Source of the DNA: Odontesthes bonariensis
Lineage: Eukaryota; Chordata; Actinopteri; Atheriniformes; Atherinopsidae
Length of the DNA: 64,000 nt
Assembly: GCF_027942865.1 (NCBI RefSeq)
Contig: NC_134509.1
Location: forward strand, 9,135,754 to 9,199,753
Direction: 5' to 3'
The notes below the pieces were generated by a model. It had not been told where the DNA came from. It made no database searches and saw only the letters and a program-made list of their open reading frames with translations. Position numbers and translations under genes: made by a program. Positions 1 to 19,500 of the stretch are shown here, one piece after another (the first letter of the stretch is position 1; each line of letters opens with the position of its first letter).

Positions 1-7916
<7,916 letters not shown>

Positions 7917-8300
7917 CCTCCCTGCACCAGCTACCCGTTGATAAGCCTCCCTGCGGACACAAAAATAGTTCTCATATCGAAAGCAAGCCCAGCTGATAAA
8001 CAAAAAAAGTTTTTGTGTTCAACATTTTCAAGCTAACGTCTCCTGGCTAGCTAGCCTAGCGTTAACTACTGAATCACAGTACCCGACAAAACGTCGTCAA
8101 TATATCCCCCCAAAACAAAAAACAGTACTAAAATATTGTTTAAGACAAATGACAAACTGTATTTCATATTATGAATTTACCTGATTTTTTTCCCGAAAAC
8201 AGACGAAGACCGGAAAGTCAGTTAACACTCATATGGAAAAGTCTTCACGCAGAGATGTTTTTGTTCCAGAAGTTTGAATTTCGCAGGTCGACGTTGACGA
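7917..8300 (-). other. melk: melk 5'UTR exons and start region
   Basis: Upstream of the melk ATG the minus strand has a clear acceptor, so 7917-7950 is 5'UTR. A donor (CAG followed by GTAAAT) lies at 8181, which implies a non-coding first exon running from 8181 to about 8300. The upper boundary, the transcription start, cannot be fixed from sequence. Confidence 0.6.
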
Positions 8301-8330
8301 CGTTTCCTGCTTCCGGTTTGTGTATCCGTC
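8262..8330 (-). promoter_or_regulatory. Putative melk core promoter (ETS and CHR-like motifs)
   Basis: On the minus strand there is an ETS-type CCGGAAG near 8310-8316. A TTCAAA, the reverse of the CHR motif TTTGAA, lies at 8273-8278 next to TGCGAAA. CHR elements bound by DREAM/MuvB drive G2/M genes, and mammalian MELK is a G2/M gene. Seen: the motifs only. Inferred: that they act as the promoter. No TATA box is evident. Confidence 0.35.
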
Positions 8331-9717
8331 ATACCCCTGTGGTGAATAGCGGTACTGCAGAATATATATTACACCATAATGTTGATTAAAAAAAAAACGT
8401 AAGACTCAACTTGAGGGATGCTAAGGGGTGTATTTGGAGTATTTTAATGAACTTATGCAATCAGAACATGATTTTTACATAAACACTGAATATTAAAAGC
8501 CTTGGTATAGGCCAAATTTGATCAGTTTTTAGCCTATAAGGCCTAAACCAGGAAAATAACCAGAGACAAAATTAACAGAAAAATGCAAATCTCAGTTTGT
8601 CTTCTTACAAAATAGGACTACAGCAAATCATTTTTTAGTTGTTCTGAATGATCGCTTTTATGCTATGATCTTGAGTGGTTTTCTTTGGGGAAAAAATGCT
8701 CACATCCGTAGAGTAAAAGTGGGTTAATAAATGGTTTGATGAGTATCAAAATTTTGTGAGCCTATTGACTTCCTCTTTTTTCTTGGGCCTAATGTATAAA
8801 ATACTTTATTGCTTTCATACTGAAAGCAGGGCACATTCACAAAATCTGAAAAGTATATACGTCATTTTATCGGTCACTCACATCACTTGCAAAAAGCACC
8901 ACCCTGAAAGTTGTCAGGGTTGGTACGTAGAACGTAGAGATTTCACATAAAGAAGAGTTATGGACATGTTAATGAGGTGAAAACTTGATTTTCTTTGGAA
9001 GTGGACTTCAGAATTCAGCTGACCAGCATTGCACAGCATACAGTACCATACAGTATGCTCCCTTTAACTAGCCAGTATCTTTATAAGTACCAGTCCTCTG
9101 CAAGGTCACAGGAGACAGGAGTTTATCCATGCCCACATAGGGCAAAATGCACAAATAAAAGCTGTGGGATGAGAAGCATCTCGTGTGTTACATGTGTAAA
9201 CTGTACTGTTTGACCCAGTTGGTATGTGGTTGAAGTAACTGACCGGGAAGGTGTATTTATGGTGTCAAAAGGTGTGTGCATCTTCAGCTGGACTTGTTTC
9301 AAACCTATAATTAGGAAAAGGTGAGAGGTGAGCTGAGACCAGTGTATGGATTTTTTACAGATCCCTTCTCTTTAATACAACCACTGTCGCTGTCAGAGTC
9401 GTTCTTCTTGTGCTTTAAATGAGACAGAGACTGTGCTCCTCCTCATTGCCTTCCACTATTAATTGCATTGAAAGGGATAATACAACTCTTTAACCAGGTG
9501 AAAATATAATGTCCTGACACGTGCATGCAGCTGCAAATGAATTTGTGAGACTGATCGGCCTGTGTTTTTCATGGTTGCTTGTGAAGTAATTGGTCGTTCA
9601 GAAAGTAACCGGTGGTTAGTGGATATCCAGGTGTCAGCAGGATGACAGAACCTTTCATTTGGTTTCTGAGGCAGATGGCCAGGACAGGACGGAGGGACAT
9701 CAAACAACCTACAGCTG

Positions 9718-9860
9718 GAAAAAAAAAAAAGAGAGTGGAAAGCAAACGTGATGAAAGAGGAGGATGGAAAGAAGAAGGGGGAGCAGAGGGAGAGGAGAAA
9801 GGGAGAGAACTTGGAAAGAGAGAAACAGAGACAAGAAAGAGAATGTAAAAGAGAGAAACA
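9718..9860 (+). repeat. Purine-rich (GA-biased) tract
   Basis: About 140 bases almost entirely A and G on the plus strand, starting with a run of A and continuing as irregular GAAAGAG/GGAGA units. It makes long spurious open frames on both strands. Confidence 0.75.
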
Positions 9861-10420
9861 TTTCATGTCAGCGCTAACCAAAATTTCCATGTCTGCTTTG
9901 GCCATTCTCACAGTCTTCTTTCCATTTTGTGTTGTGTTGCTTTGCTTTTTGTGGTCAGTGTCTTATCCTTAATCATTAAAACCAGAGAGAAACACTGACT
10001 TAAAGGGTTTCTAAATACTTACATATGACCAATTTTATGGAAGTAGAAAGATTGTAGAAAAATCAAAACTGTTACTGGTCTTACAGATCTGATGGTAAGG
10101 GTTATTTTATTTCCATTTCTTTTGCATCAGTTGGTGGTTTTACTGCATACTTTTAATGTATGGTAACACGGTGGGCGTTCCCTTCTCTGAGTTTTAGTAT
10201 GATATGGATGAGAAATGTCAATGTTAAAAAGCTTTGAAGAGCAAATCCTGCAACACTAAATTGTTTCAACAGACAGCTAAGGCCATCCTCTGTCTTAAGC
10301 CTGCCTTAGTCTTTACATATAGTATAGTATATGACATAATCATAGCAGTGTGGCTTATTAAACTTCCACTAAAGTTGTCCATAAGATGTTTTTATGTATA
10401 GTTTATTATGTTTGAAGACA

Positions 10421-10764
10421 GGCTGCATAGTGGTGTGGTGGTTAGCTCTGTAACCTCACAGAGAGAGGGTTCCAGGTTCAACTCCTGGCTGGGGCCTTTC
10501 TGTGTGGAGTTTGCATGTTTGCCCTGTGTATGCGTGGGTTCTCTCTTCCTCCCACTGTCCAAAAACATGCATGTTAGGTTAATTGGTGTCTCTAAATCCT
10601 CCCTAGGAGTGAGTGTGTGTGGTTGTTCTTCTCGTTTGTGTGGCCCTGTGATGGACTGGCGACCTGTCCAGGGTGAACACCGCCTCTCGCCCAATGACTG
10701 CTGGGATAGGCTCCAGCCCCCCGCGACCTGACCAACGGATTCAGTGGGTATAGAAAATGGATGG
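10421..10764 (+). mobile_element. tRNA-derived SINE with target-site duplication
   Basis: The head resembles a Pol III tRNA promoter: a box A-like GTGGTGGTTAGCTCTG and a box B-like GGTTCAACTCC. The body has stretches I recall from dispersed fish repeats (GTTTGCATGT, GTTAGGTTAATTGGTGTCTC, TGATGGACTGGCGACCTGTC, GGGATAGGCTCCAGC), ending in ATGGATGG. The 13-base ATGTTTGAAGACA flanks it at 10408-10420 and 10765-10777, an apparent target-site duplication from LINE-mediated insertion. Exact family name not assigned. Confidence 0.8.
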
Positions 10765-13546
10765 ATGTTTGAAGACATATCATGAGAAAAATCATGACAG
10801 GGATTTCTGCTTTGAATCTGCATAGCAACACTCAAAGGCAAGGTCAGATAGCTTGTATGTTCTATGCAGAAGATTGGATGAACCTCACCTGACAGTTTTT
10901 GGGTTGGAGCAGTTGGAAAAAATGGTTGGAACTATTTCTGCTTGCTCTGTGAGGAGCTGATTAAATGAGAATGGAAGAGCCACCAGCCTCTGGCTAACTT
11001 CTCCTTATAGTGTGCTCTACCTTCTTGTTTAATGGCAGGCAGAGAGTCCATTTCAAGAGAGGCTATTTCTAAGTATTTTCATGGCAAAATACACCAATTT
11101 AAGGAACACAGATGAGTTTTTAATGGGATTAATGACTACTGCGACTGTACTCTAAACTCCAGAGTAATCAAATAAAATTGCAGTTAAAATCATTGCATTA
11201 ACTTCAATCATCGGAACAAGCCCACTCTCACGGAAAAACGTGTAATAGTCCCCAAAGTCAGAAAAGTAAATCTGTTTTTCTTTTCTGTGCCATCCAGCAC
11301 AACTTTCAAAGTGATGCATTTCAATAGGACTTCTGGTTCATGTGTTCAGCAAGTTTTACATGTTTAGTTGAGGGGCAGGACTCAACATCCAATTGTTCAG
11401 GAAAAGGATATTTTGATACGTTATTCAACAGAGTCAGTTTGATCCTAACCGTCAACCCATTTTCAAAGATTCCTAAGCTTAGCCAAGTAGTGAGGTGCAA
11501 AACAGCAATGAAACAGCAAGTGAAAGTGCAAAGAAGCAGACGGAAAGCAAATTCAACATTTTAGGATAAAGTTACTTGCGGGTACAAAGGTCAGGATGGG
11601 ACTCTCCAACTTGTCGGTCGGGTGTGTAGCACCCTACCTCTGAATGGAGGCTTTTTCATCTATTAAATCTGATGCAAAAGTCAAAATGTGAGTATTGTTG
11701 TGTGTGCTGTGCCCCTGTGTTACTCTTTAGAGAAATTTCTGTGTGCTTTAGTGCACAAAAATATTAAAAACCATGTCTGTGGACACAAATCAATAGATTA
11801 CATTTACATGACTGTCTCTCATTTTGCTGTGAGACTGGGTTGTCTGAACAGAACACCGTCGCAATAATATCCAGATTCTCAACTTGACAAAGGCCTCATT
11901 TTATCTGTGTGCTGTCTATACTGTCAGCTGCCCTGTAAAACAGTTTGAGCAGATCTATTTAATAGAGCTAATGTGCCACTCTCATCTGCAGGGAGTGTGT
12001 GTGTGTGCACCATTAAGCTGTCACAGTGGAAGGCAGACACCTCTGTTGGACAGAATTCCCAGTATTTCCTGGCAGACTTTTGAAGGCTCCCAGAAAACAT
12101 GCATAATAACTCCTTGGCTACTGGATCTTTACTGCAGGGGGCTGGCAACTTGGATCTGTCTGGGTTCTTGAAACAAGGAAAAAAAAAAAAGAAAGAAAAA
12201 AAAGAAAAGAAGAAACATGTACTGTATTTCTAGTATGTTTAGATGCCCATCTTGTGTCTGCGGGTTGTGCCATCATATTGGTTCGTGTTGCAGGACATCA
12301 GTGTCCACATATGTCTCGGTCAAAGTGTGAATGAATTAACAGGGAGACGTAAAGACAGAAGAAAAGAAATACTTTACAGGATCACATTTAGAATTTTGTT
12401 TCAGTCACGGTCCGTTTTACCTGATTGATTTGCCATTTATCACGAACACTTCATTGTAGCTTTTCGTCCACACATATGTGACTTGTATGTCTTTGAAGTT
12501 GTCAAAACCTCAGTCTTGGAAATTTCACACCCAAGTTGTGGCCAGCTGCGGTGTCGATCAGCTGGCACTCTTAAGAAAAAGAAGGCCTTTTTGGACCTGG
12601 AGTGCTCTGCTCTTCTGCCACTCTATACAAGCACAAAACATTCATTAAGACTAGATTATCTATCCTGCATCTCACAAAAGTTCGATACACTGTAACATTT
12701 AGTTACAGTCTGTAGTTAAAGTAGTTTATTTACTACTTTCATCTCTCCTCACTGCGCCACACATAAAACAGCGGGGAGCGAAATAACAAGGCAAACATAT
12801 GGTAACCATGTTTAAACTCCTCGAGATATGTCATGCAAACTATAACCCCAACCCCTAAATTGAGGCTTTAGGAGTTTCCTTTTTTTTTTTTTTTAAAGTT
12901 CTGATTGCTTTTCAGAGATTTACAATAATTTTCAATTTCACTGTTCCTGATGTGACATGGAGGTGAACTGAGTCGCAGTAAAATGGCTAAATCGTTGGAC
13001 TGTGAATCACTGATGAGAAGAATCTGAATCACCAGAGAAAAATAGCACTGTATTGCAAGATTTTCCACAGGGAGAGATATTGGTTTTAGATAAGTTTTAG
13101 GATACACTGCAGGAGCCTGTCCAAATGCCACAAACACACACAGTTGCACAGCTATATAAGGACAATGCACTGACTTCTACTCAGCATGGACATTCCAGCT
13201 CAAACTCTAACTCTAACCAGAAATGCTGTTTTGCTTCAAAAGGACTGGGCTTTTAAGAAATATCTCCCAATGTTTGTCCAAAGAGGTAGCAAAAGGGAGT
13301 ATACACTCACAACCACACAGTTCCTGAGCTGTTATAACGTTCATGCTGAGGTAAGGTGTAAAACTGCGGTAAAGAAAATTAAAAACACCTTTAAGATTTT
13401 CACTTTGTCTCGCCATTTTTCCTCTCATCCCTCCCCAGCCCCTTTCCCTCCCACCCCTCAGGCCATCCCCACAAACACACACTCCCCATTAAACATGTGT
13501 GCATGTGCGTGTGTGTGTGTGATTGTCCTCCTCCCTCAGTCTCATC

Positions 13547-16500
13547 ATGGCTGGATTGTGGCAGCAGCTCTGCTCCCTGTGGCAGGTTCGAGCCCTGTTT
13601 CTTATACACCTTCTTTACATTCTCCCCTCCAGCTCAGGTGCTCTTCCCTCAGATACCAAAACCAGCTCATGCCCTCTTGAGGTAAGACATCAATATACTC
13701 ATAGGATAAATGCAAATGTTACCTATGTTCTGCTATATGAAAAAGAGTAGCTATGGAAGCTATATGGAAAAGAGATTCTACCTTCATTTTGTCATTTGTG
13801 TAGGATGAATTGTTCCTTTGCTCTCCAGAAGTTCAGTTTGTTTGAGACTTTGTGTGTCTTTGTCACTTGGACTAAAATCACAAACAGATATAGCTCAGAT
13901 TAGATTATAGATAAAAAGGGGAGAACCACTGAGGCCCATTGATAGAGACATGAATAGAACAGAAGAGGTAGCTTGGAGAATGGAGATCTGTGAAGAGAAA
14001 GACCCAACTCAAACTAACTTTTGGAAAGTAACTAGAGAGAAAGCTTAGAGGGTAAGATGGAAAATAGAAAATAGGACTCAGTGATTATGCTGTTGAAGGT
14101 TGTGCTTGAAAAGCTGAGACAATGTAAGATTCCGAAATTGTCTTCCCATGTGTTGGACACATATTTATAGCACAAAAATGTGTGAATGTGGGCATTGGCA
14201 GGGGTTTACGGTGGTGAAGGGGAACTACTCTCGGACCTTCCTTCGCGTTGGCTACCACAAGATTGCAGAGATTCCTGCAGGAGCGTGTAACCTCAGCATC
14301 CAGGAGACACGAAAGAGTCGAAACTATCTGGGTAGGCAGACACACACAACCATACTTAAAGGCAGAACTATTCACAAAACAGAGTGATAGAGTGATAGAC
14401 GTATTTTGGGAATTTTCCAGCTCTGCAGACTAAAAGTGGCATCTCCATCATAAATGGAAACTGGGTGATTGACAGGCCTGGCACCTACTCTGCCCTGGGA
14501 ACACAGCTGATATATCGACGGCCTAATGAGATCCGCTCAAGAAATGGAGAGTCCATCACTGCTCGAGGGCCGTTGACTGAGGACATGAATCTTTATGTGA
14601 GATACAAAATGACACACATTATATGGGTACCTTTGAGATCCCTTCCCCTTGTCTTTTAGGGTGTTTAGATGCACTTTTTCTTTTTTCCATCCACAGTTAA
14701 TCTACCAACAACCAAGTCCAAGTGTACACTATGAGTACAACGTACCTTTAAACACACAACCCGCAGCCGAGCCAGGAACACCTTCTGATTTTCTTCTGGC
14801 GCCGCTGGGTGAGGGCAAGCGTAACAGAGACTGTATTTGAGTAACACTAAATAGTAGCAGTGTAAAATAAAGACACTCTTTGGGGTAAAAAAAAACTAAG
14901 TCCTGTGCCTGTTCTTGTGTGTTTGGATCAAATCCGACTGCTGGGTAACTGTAATGTCTTTATTTGAAATTTTCCAAATATCTATTATTTTTGTAAATTT
15001 AATTGGAATTTCAATAATATTTCATACAGTCACACTTTGTTCCAGAAAGGAGCATCTTATCAGAAACTAGGACAACAATCAGTTACATGTGCCATGTTTT
15101 TATTTCATCTACCTAGATTTGACCCTCATTTAATTAAACTGCATGTGCAGAAATTGTAACTAACTGCTTAGTCAGAGATATCCTAAAATTTGTCCCTTCA
15201 AAAATGCACATTATGCTCGTTATCATGACAGTAACTACTTTCCTGTTGAGTATAAAGCAGGAGAAACTGACATCCATAATCATTGTATGAAAAAACAAGC
15301 AGACAATACCAGTAGGAGTCGTAAAACTGCTACTTTTACATTGCCTTTAGTAAAAAAGATAGCAAAAAGTTTTTGTCATAAACGGGGTTTTTTTCTGCTT
15401 CCTGAAATCTGATTGGAGCTGGTGACCACCCTTCACATTTAGCAAACAGCTCGTAAATTTAATTTGTGCATTGCAGGTGCTCAGCATTTACCCGCAGTAT
15501 CGAGTGGATGATTTTTAGTATATGTTAGCTTTAGGATTTTTTGCATCCTAATGGGATAGCAATTCCTTTTTCTGTTCAGTGTGATTACCTATAAAAGGGT
15601 TTATGAAAATTAAAGAGAGCATGTACGGGCCAACACAGTCCTGAAAAGACATCTAAGCAGTCTTCGTAAGTGTTGGAGACACTGTTTGAACAATCTTTTA
15701 TACTTCATACACTTTTGAGTTTTGTTCTGTACAATTTTGCTCCACCTCACATACTTCCACTTTCCTGTAGCTGAGACTGTAGGTCCTTCCTATGCAGATA
15801 AGAGGGTGGATGAAGATGATGTGAGCAACAATCACATCATCAAGGAGACATTGCATCCCAAACCGGCTTCCTCTGACCCCAGTGTTGACTTTGAACCTCG
15901 GACCACCTACACTTGGACAAAGAGTGGGCACACAGAGTGCAGCATGACCTGTGGCACTGGTAAGGAACCAGGTGGCATATAATTCAAGGGAAGAATAGCC
16001 ACTCAGGGCATTCATTCTTTCCAATTTTAATTCAGATCTGAGGCCAGTAATGGTTTGTCGGTTTGCTTCGGGGCCATGGAACACATTGTAGTAAAGTATG
16101 TTGATAACAAGAAGATGAAAGATTCTTTCAGATTGCAGAAAAATAGAAGGGACTCCAAGCATTACTAGAGGTAATAAATACTTTGTTTTCTGTGGGTAAT
16201 GTAGGTGGGTATGTAATTAGTAAGCACACACTCACTTATTCAATCTTTGTGTACACATGTGTGTGTTTGTCTATGCTCTCACCAGGAAAGCATCATGTCT
16301 TCTGGAAGTGTGTTGACAGGGATTCGCAGATGACCGTTCCCACGGACCTTTGTGACCCTGCCACTGAACCAACAAACCAGGACGAGGACTGCAACAAACA
16401 ACCCTGTCCTGTATAGTGAGCAACACACAAAGAAAAGCACAAGCCTTATGCCTGTAAACTGCAAGTAAATGATGGGCATCTCAGCTCATGTAAAAGTACC

Positions 16501-19500
16501 TTGAATCTGAAATTATATTCACCAGCCAGAAGGGGGCAACATTTGTCACTTCAAAAATAGGGTAGATTATCAGTGGGAAAGCAACTTCTTCTCAGTTCTA
16601 ATTCAGATTCTTTCTATTGATTCTGATTCTCATCAGTGCCTCATCTAAACTCAAAATGGTGAAAAAAAAGTCTAATAATTAGAAAACAGAGATGTTTTTA
16701 TTATAAACACTGAAGCTTAAAATATTAGTTTATGTACTTGGCAGATGCTTTTATCCAAAGCAACTTACAGGTAGGCAGGTAGGGGGGGTGGGGGTGGGGG
16801 GCTTGCCTAAGGACCCCTACTGGCGGTAGCGGTAGTGCCTTTCATGCAGGGGATTTGAACCCAGGTCACCTTCACAAAAGGTAGCAATATCACCACTACA
16901 CTATCCTGAAAGTACACTACACTACACAACACTATCCACTATAGTCATGTGATGGATTGGCGAGATGTCCACGATATACCCTGCCTCTCACCCCATGGTG
17001 GCTGAGATAGGCACATAAATCACATAAATCATTAGCTACTTATGTAGCTTTTTATGTTGACGCACAATGCACTCAAGCAGCAAGGTCCAGTGTAATCTGA
17101 TGCACAGGCACTAACAGAGGTTGCAAAATCGAGTGGGGAATTCTGGAACCTACAGGACTTGACTATGGGTGTGCTCAAGATTTAATAAGAAGACCAAATA
17201 GTAATCATTTTCTTATGGATTACTATTTGGACCTGAGTTTCAATTTCCAAACCTATTACATTTCCCTTGTGATTGGCCGCCTCAATTGCAAGTTTCAAGT
17301 CTTATTTAACAGAGCTTGATAGTAATTTTGTAAATGATGGTTCCTTTTAAAGTAGAATAACCTAAATGATAAAGCAGACCATGCTGCAGAGCGGTGCCAC
17401 ACTGTAATTGACAAGTTGCATGTGTAGTTTTCTCGATTCTCAGGGAGATCCAGTGGTGGTCCATCAGCGGTATGGGTCGTGTCTGTGCCCATGAGGGCGA
17501 TAAGTCCTCCCTCTCTCTGATACCTTGGACCTTGTAGCTTGAACATTCAACTTGAGGCTAAAAATCACACACACACACATCCATTTTTTCCACATGGGGC
17601 AGGGACTTTTGGGATGCAGCCTGAGCATTCACACAAAGTCGATCATCAGTCACAGTCAGTCACTCTGACTTGCTTTGGTGTGGCATTGGCTTTCTTGTTT
17701 TTGTGGTTAATATCGAAAGGCATGAGATTACCATCGCCAGGATTTAGTGGAGCTTCAATACATTGAACTTTGTGTTTGGATGGGGATCTGTCAGATGCTT
17801 TGCCCACAATGTCAGTTACCAGGAATATGATGAATATATATACATATATGTTTCAGTTACACAGGATAGCTGTCATTCTGAAATATATGGTTCTACTTAG
17901 AACACAGCAGCATCAGATGGCTGCAAAACAGAGACTGTAGAAGTAGTAGAAGGAAAGACTTATGGGGAACAAATGATCAAATAAGAGATGAGAAGATATG
18001 TGTAATAATATGTTGAAATTAAGTTGAAAGTTAAAAACTATGCCAATGTATGTAAGACGCATCCTTATAAATTATAATTTTTGAATGGGGGTGGGAGAAA
18101 ATAAGTATTTTTTACTTCATCTCACTCCCTTTCGAGCGAGTATTGATTTATGTTACCTTTGTTCTAGATGAATATGTAAATTGATATGTATTATGAAAAT
18201 GTATTTATTTTGTAATCTGCCTGAAAATAAGCTCAAAATAAACACTCAACCAATCAATCAAATTAACCTCCCTTGCAAGCTTTTCATGTAATCTAATTCT
18301 AAACAAACAGCAGTTTTTGAAATGTTTCCTCAAGACAGTGCCCTGTATTGACCACTTATTACTGGTGGTCAATACTGTAAATGGGGATGGTCATTGTTGA
18401 CTGTGATACCACCTCTGATGTGATGTACTACGCTTTCCATTTCATCCAACCCTCTCTCTGTCCTCTGTGACTGGCTGTCAGCTGGGATGTTGGGGAGTGG
18501 TCAGAGTGCAGCAGGAGGTGTGGACCTGGCACTCAGCAACGTCAGCTCATCTGCCGCCAAGTAACCCATGTTCATCTCAATGGAACGGAGACTTCGGTTC
18601 CCGTGGCAGCTGAGCTATGTGGTTCATCTGATAGGCCGGTGACCAAGTCTACGTGCCAGCTGAAGATATGCAGTCAGTGGGAGATACGATCTGAATGGAG
18701 CCCTGTAAGAAGAAAACACACACCATTAATATGAGTCTGCCACACAACTCCAAAGAGACTATGCAAGTTTCCACACAATAATCAAACCTGTGTCTTTCAT
18801 TCTCCCCTAGTGTTCAGTACCATGTGGTGTAGGCCAGCGCAGCAGAGAGGTGGTGTGTTTGAGCAACCAGGGTGATGTGGACGATGATGAGGAGTGTAAC
18901 GTGAGCCTAAAGCCAGAAACTCTGCAAAACTGCGACATGGGAGTCTGTGCTCGCAGCTGGTTCACCTCTCTCTGGAGCCAGCGGGTAACACTGCGACTGT
19001 TTGCCTGTGGTTGTCAGGGTGACTAGAGTGCGGGCCACGATAAAATTATGAGGGAAAGAAAATGTTTGTCTATGTTTGATATTCCTCAGTGCTCTGCAGA
19101 GTGTGGTAGAGGCAACAAAACCAGGACAGTGATGTGCCTGATCGATCACATGACTGATCTGCCACTGGATGGCTGTGAGGGGGATCGCCCATCAGAAGTG
19201 ACATCGTGTGACTCAGGCCCTTGTCAAAATGAGCTTGAGTGGTATACAGGACCTTGGGGACAGGTAAGTCACAAAGACACATGTAAAAACTCACACAAGC
19301 CATTAATGCAACGCTCACTCGAAGCCTCACTTTTGTTCACCGGTAAGTGTTCTGCAGAGTGCGGGAATGGCACGCAGACCCGGAGCTTGGCTTGCATTTT
19401 CACCAACAGTGGTCGAAAGGAAGTTGTGGACCAGGTACAATGTTCCAGTCTGTCCAAGCCAGTCACTGCTCAGCTCTGCAGACTGAAACCTTGTGGCGTC

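Larger units (their letters stand above)
8331..13546. other. Intergenic region between melk and thsd4-like gene
   Basis: About 5.2 kb separating the divergent starts of melk (minus) and the thsd4-like gene (plus). Apart from the SINE at 10421-10764 and a purine-rich tract at 9718-9860, I see no supported gene. ORFs here are short, lack splice-compatible neighbours and resemble no family I know. An untranslated first exon of the thsd4-like gene could be hidden near its 3' end. Confidence 0.6.

Noticed and set aside
9612..9972. Lys/Glu/Arg-rich open frames
   Set aside because: Produced by the purine-rich tract; no splice sites or family resemblance support a protein.
10421..10500. tRNA gene candidate
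   Set aside because: It has box A and B resemblance but no full cloverleaf, and it continues into a SINE body with target duplications.
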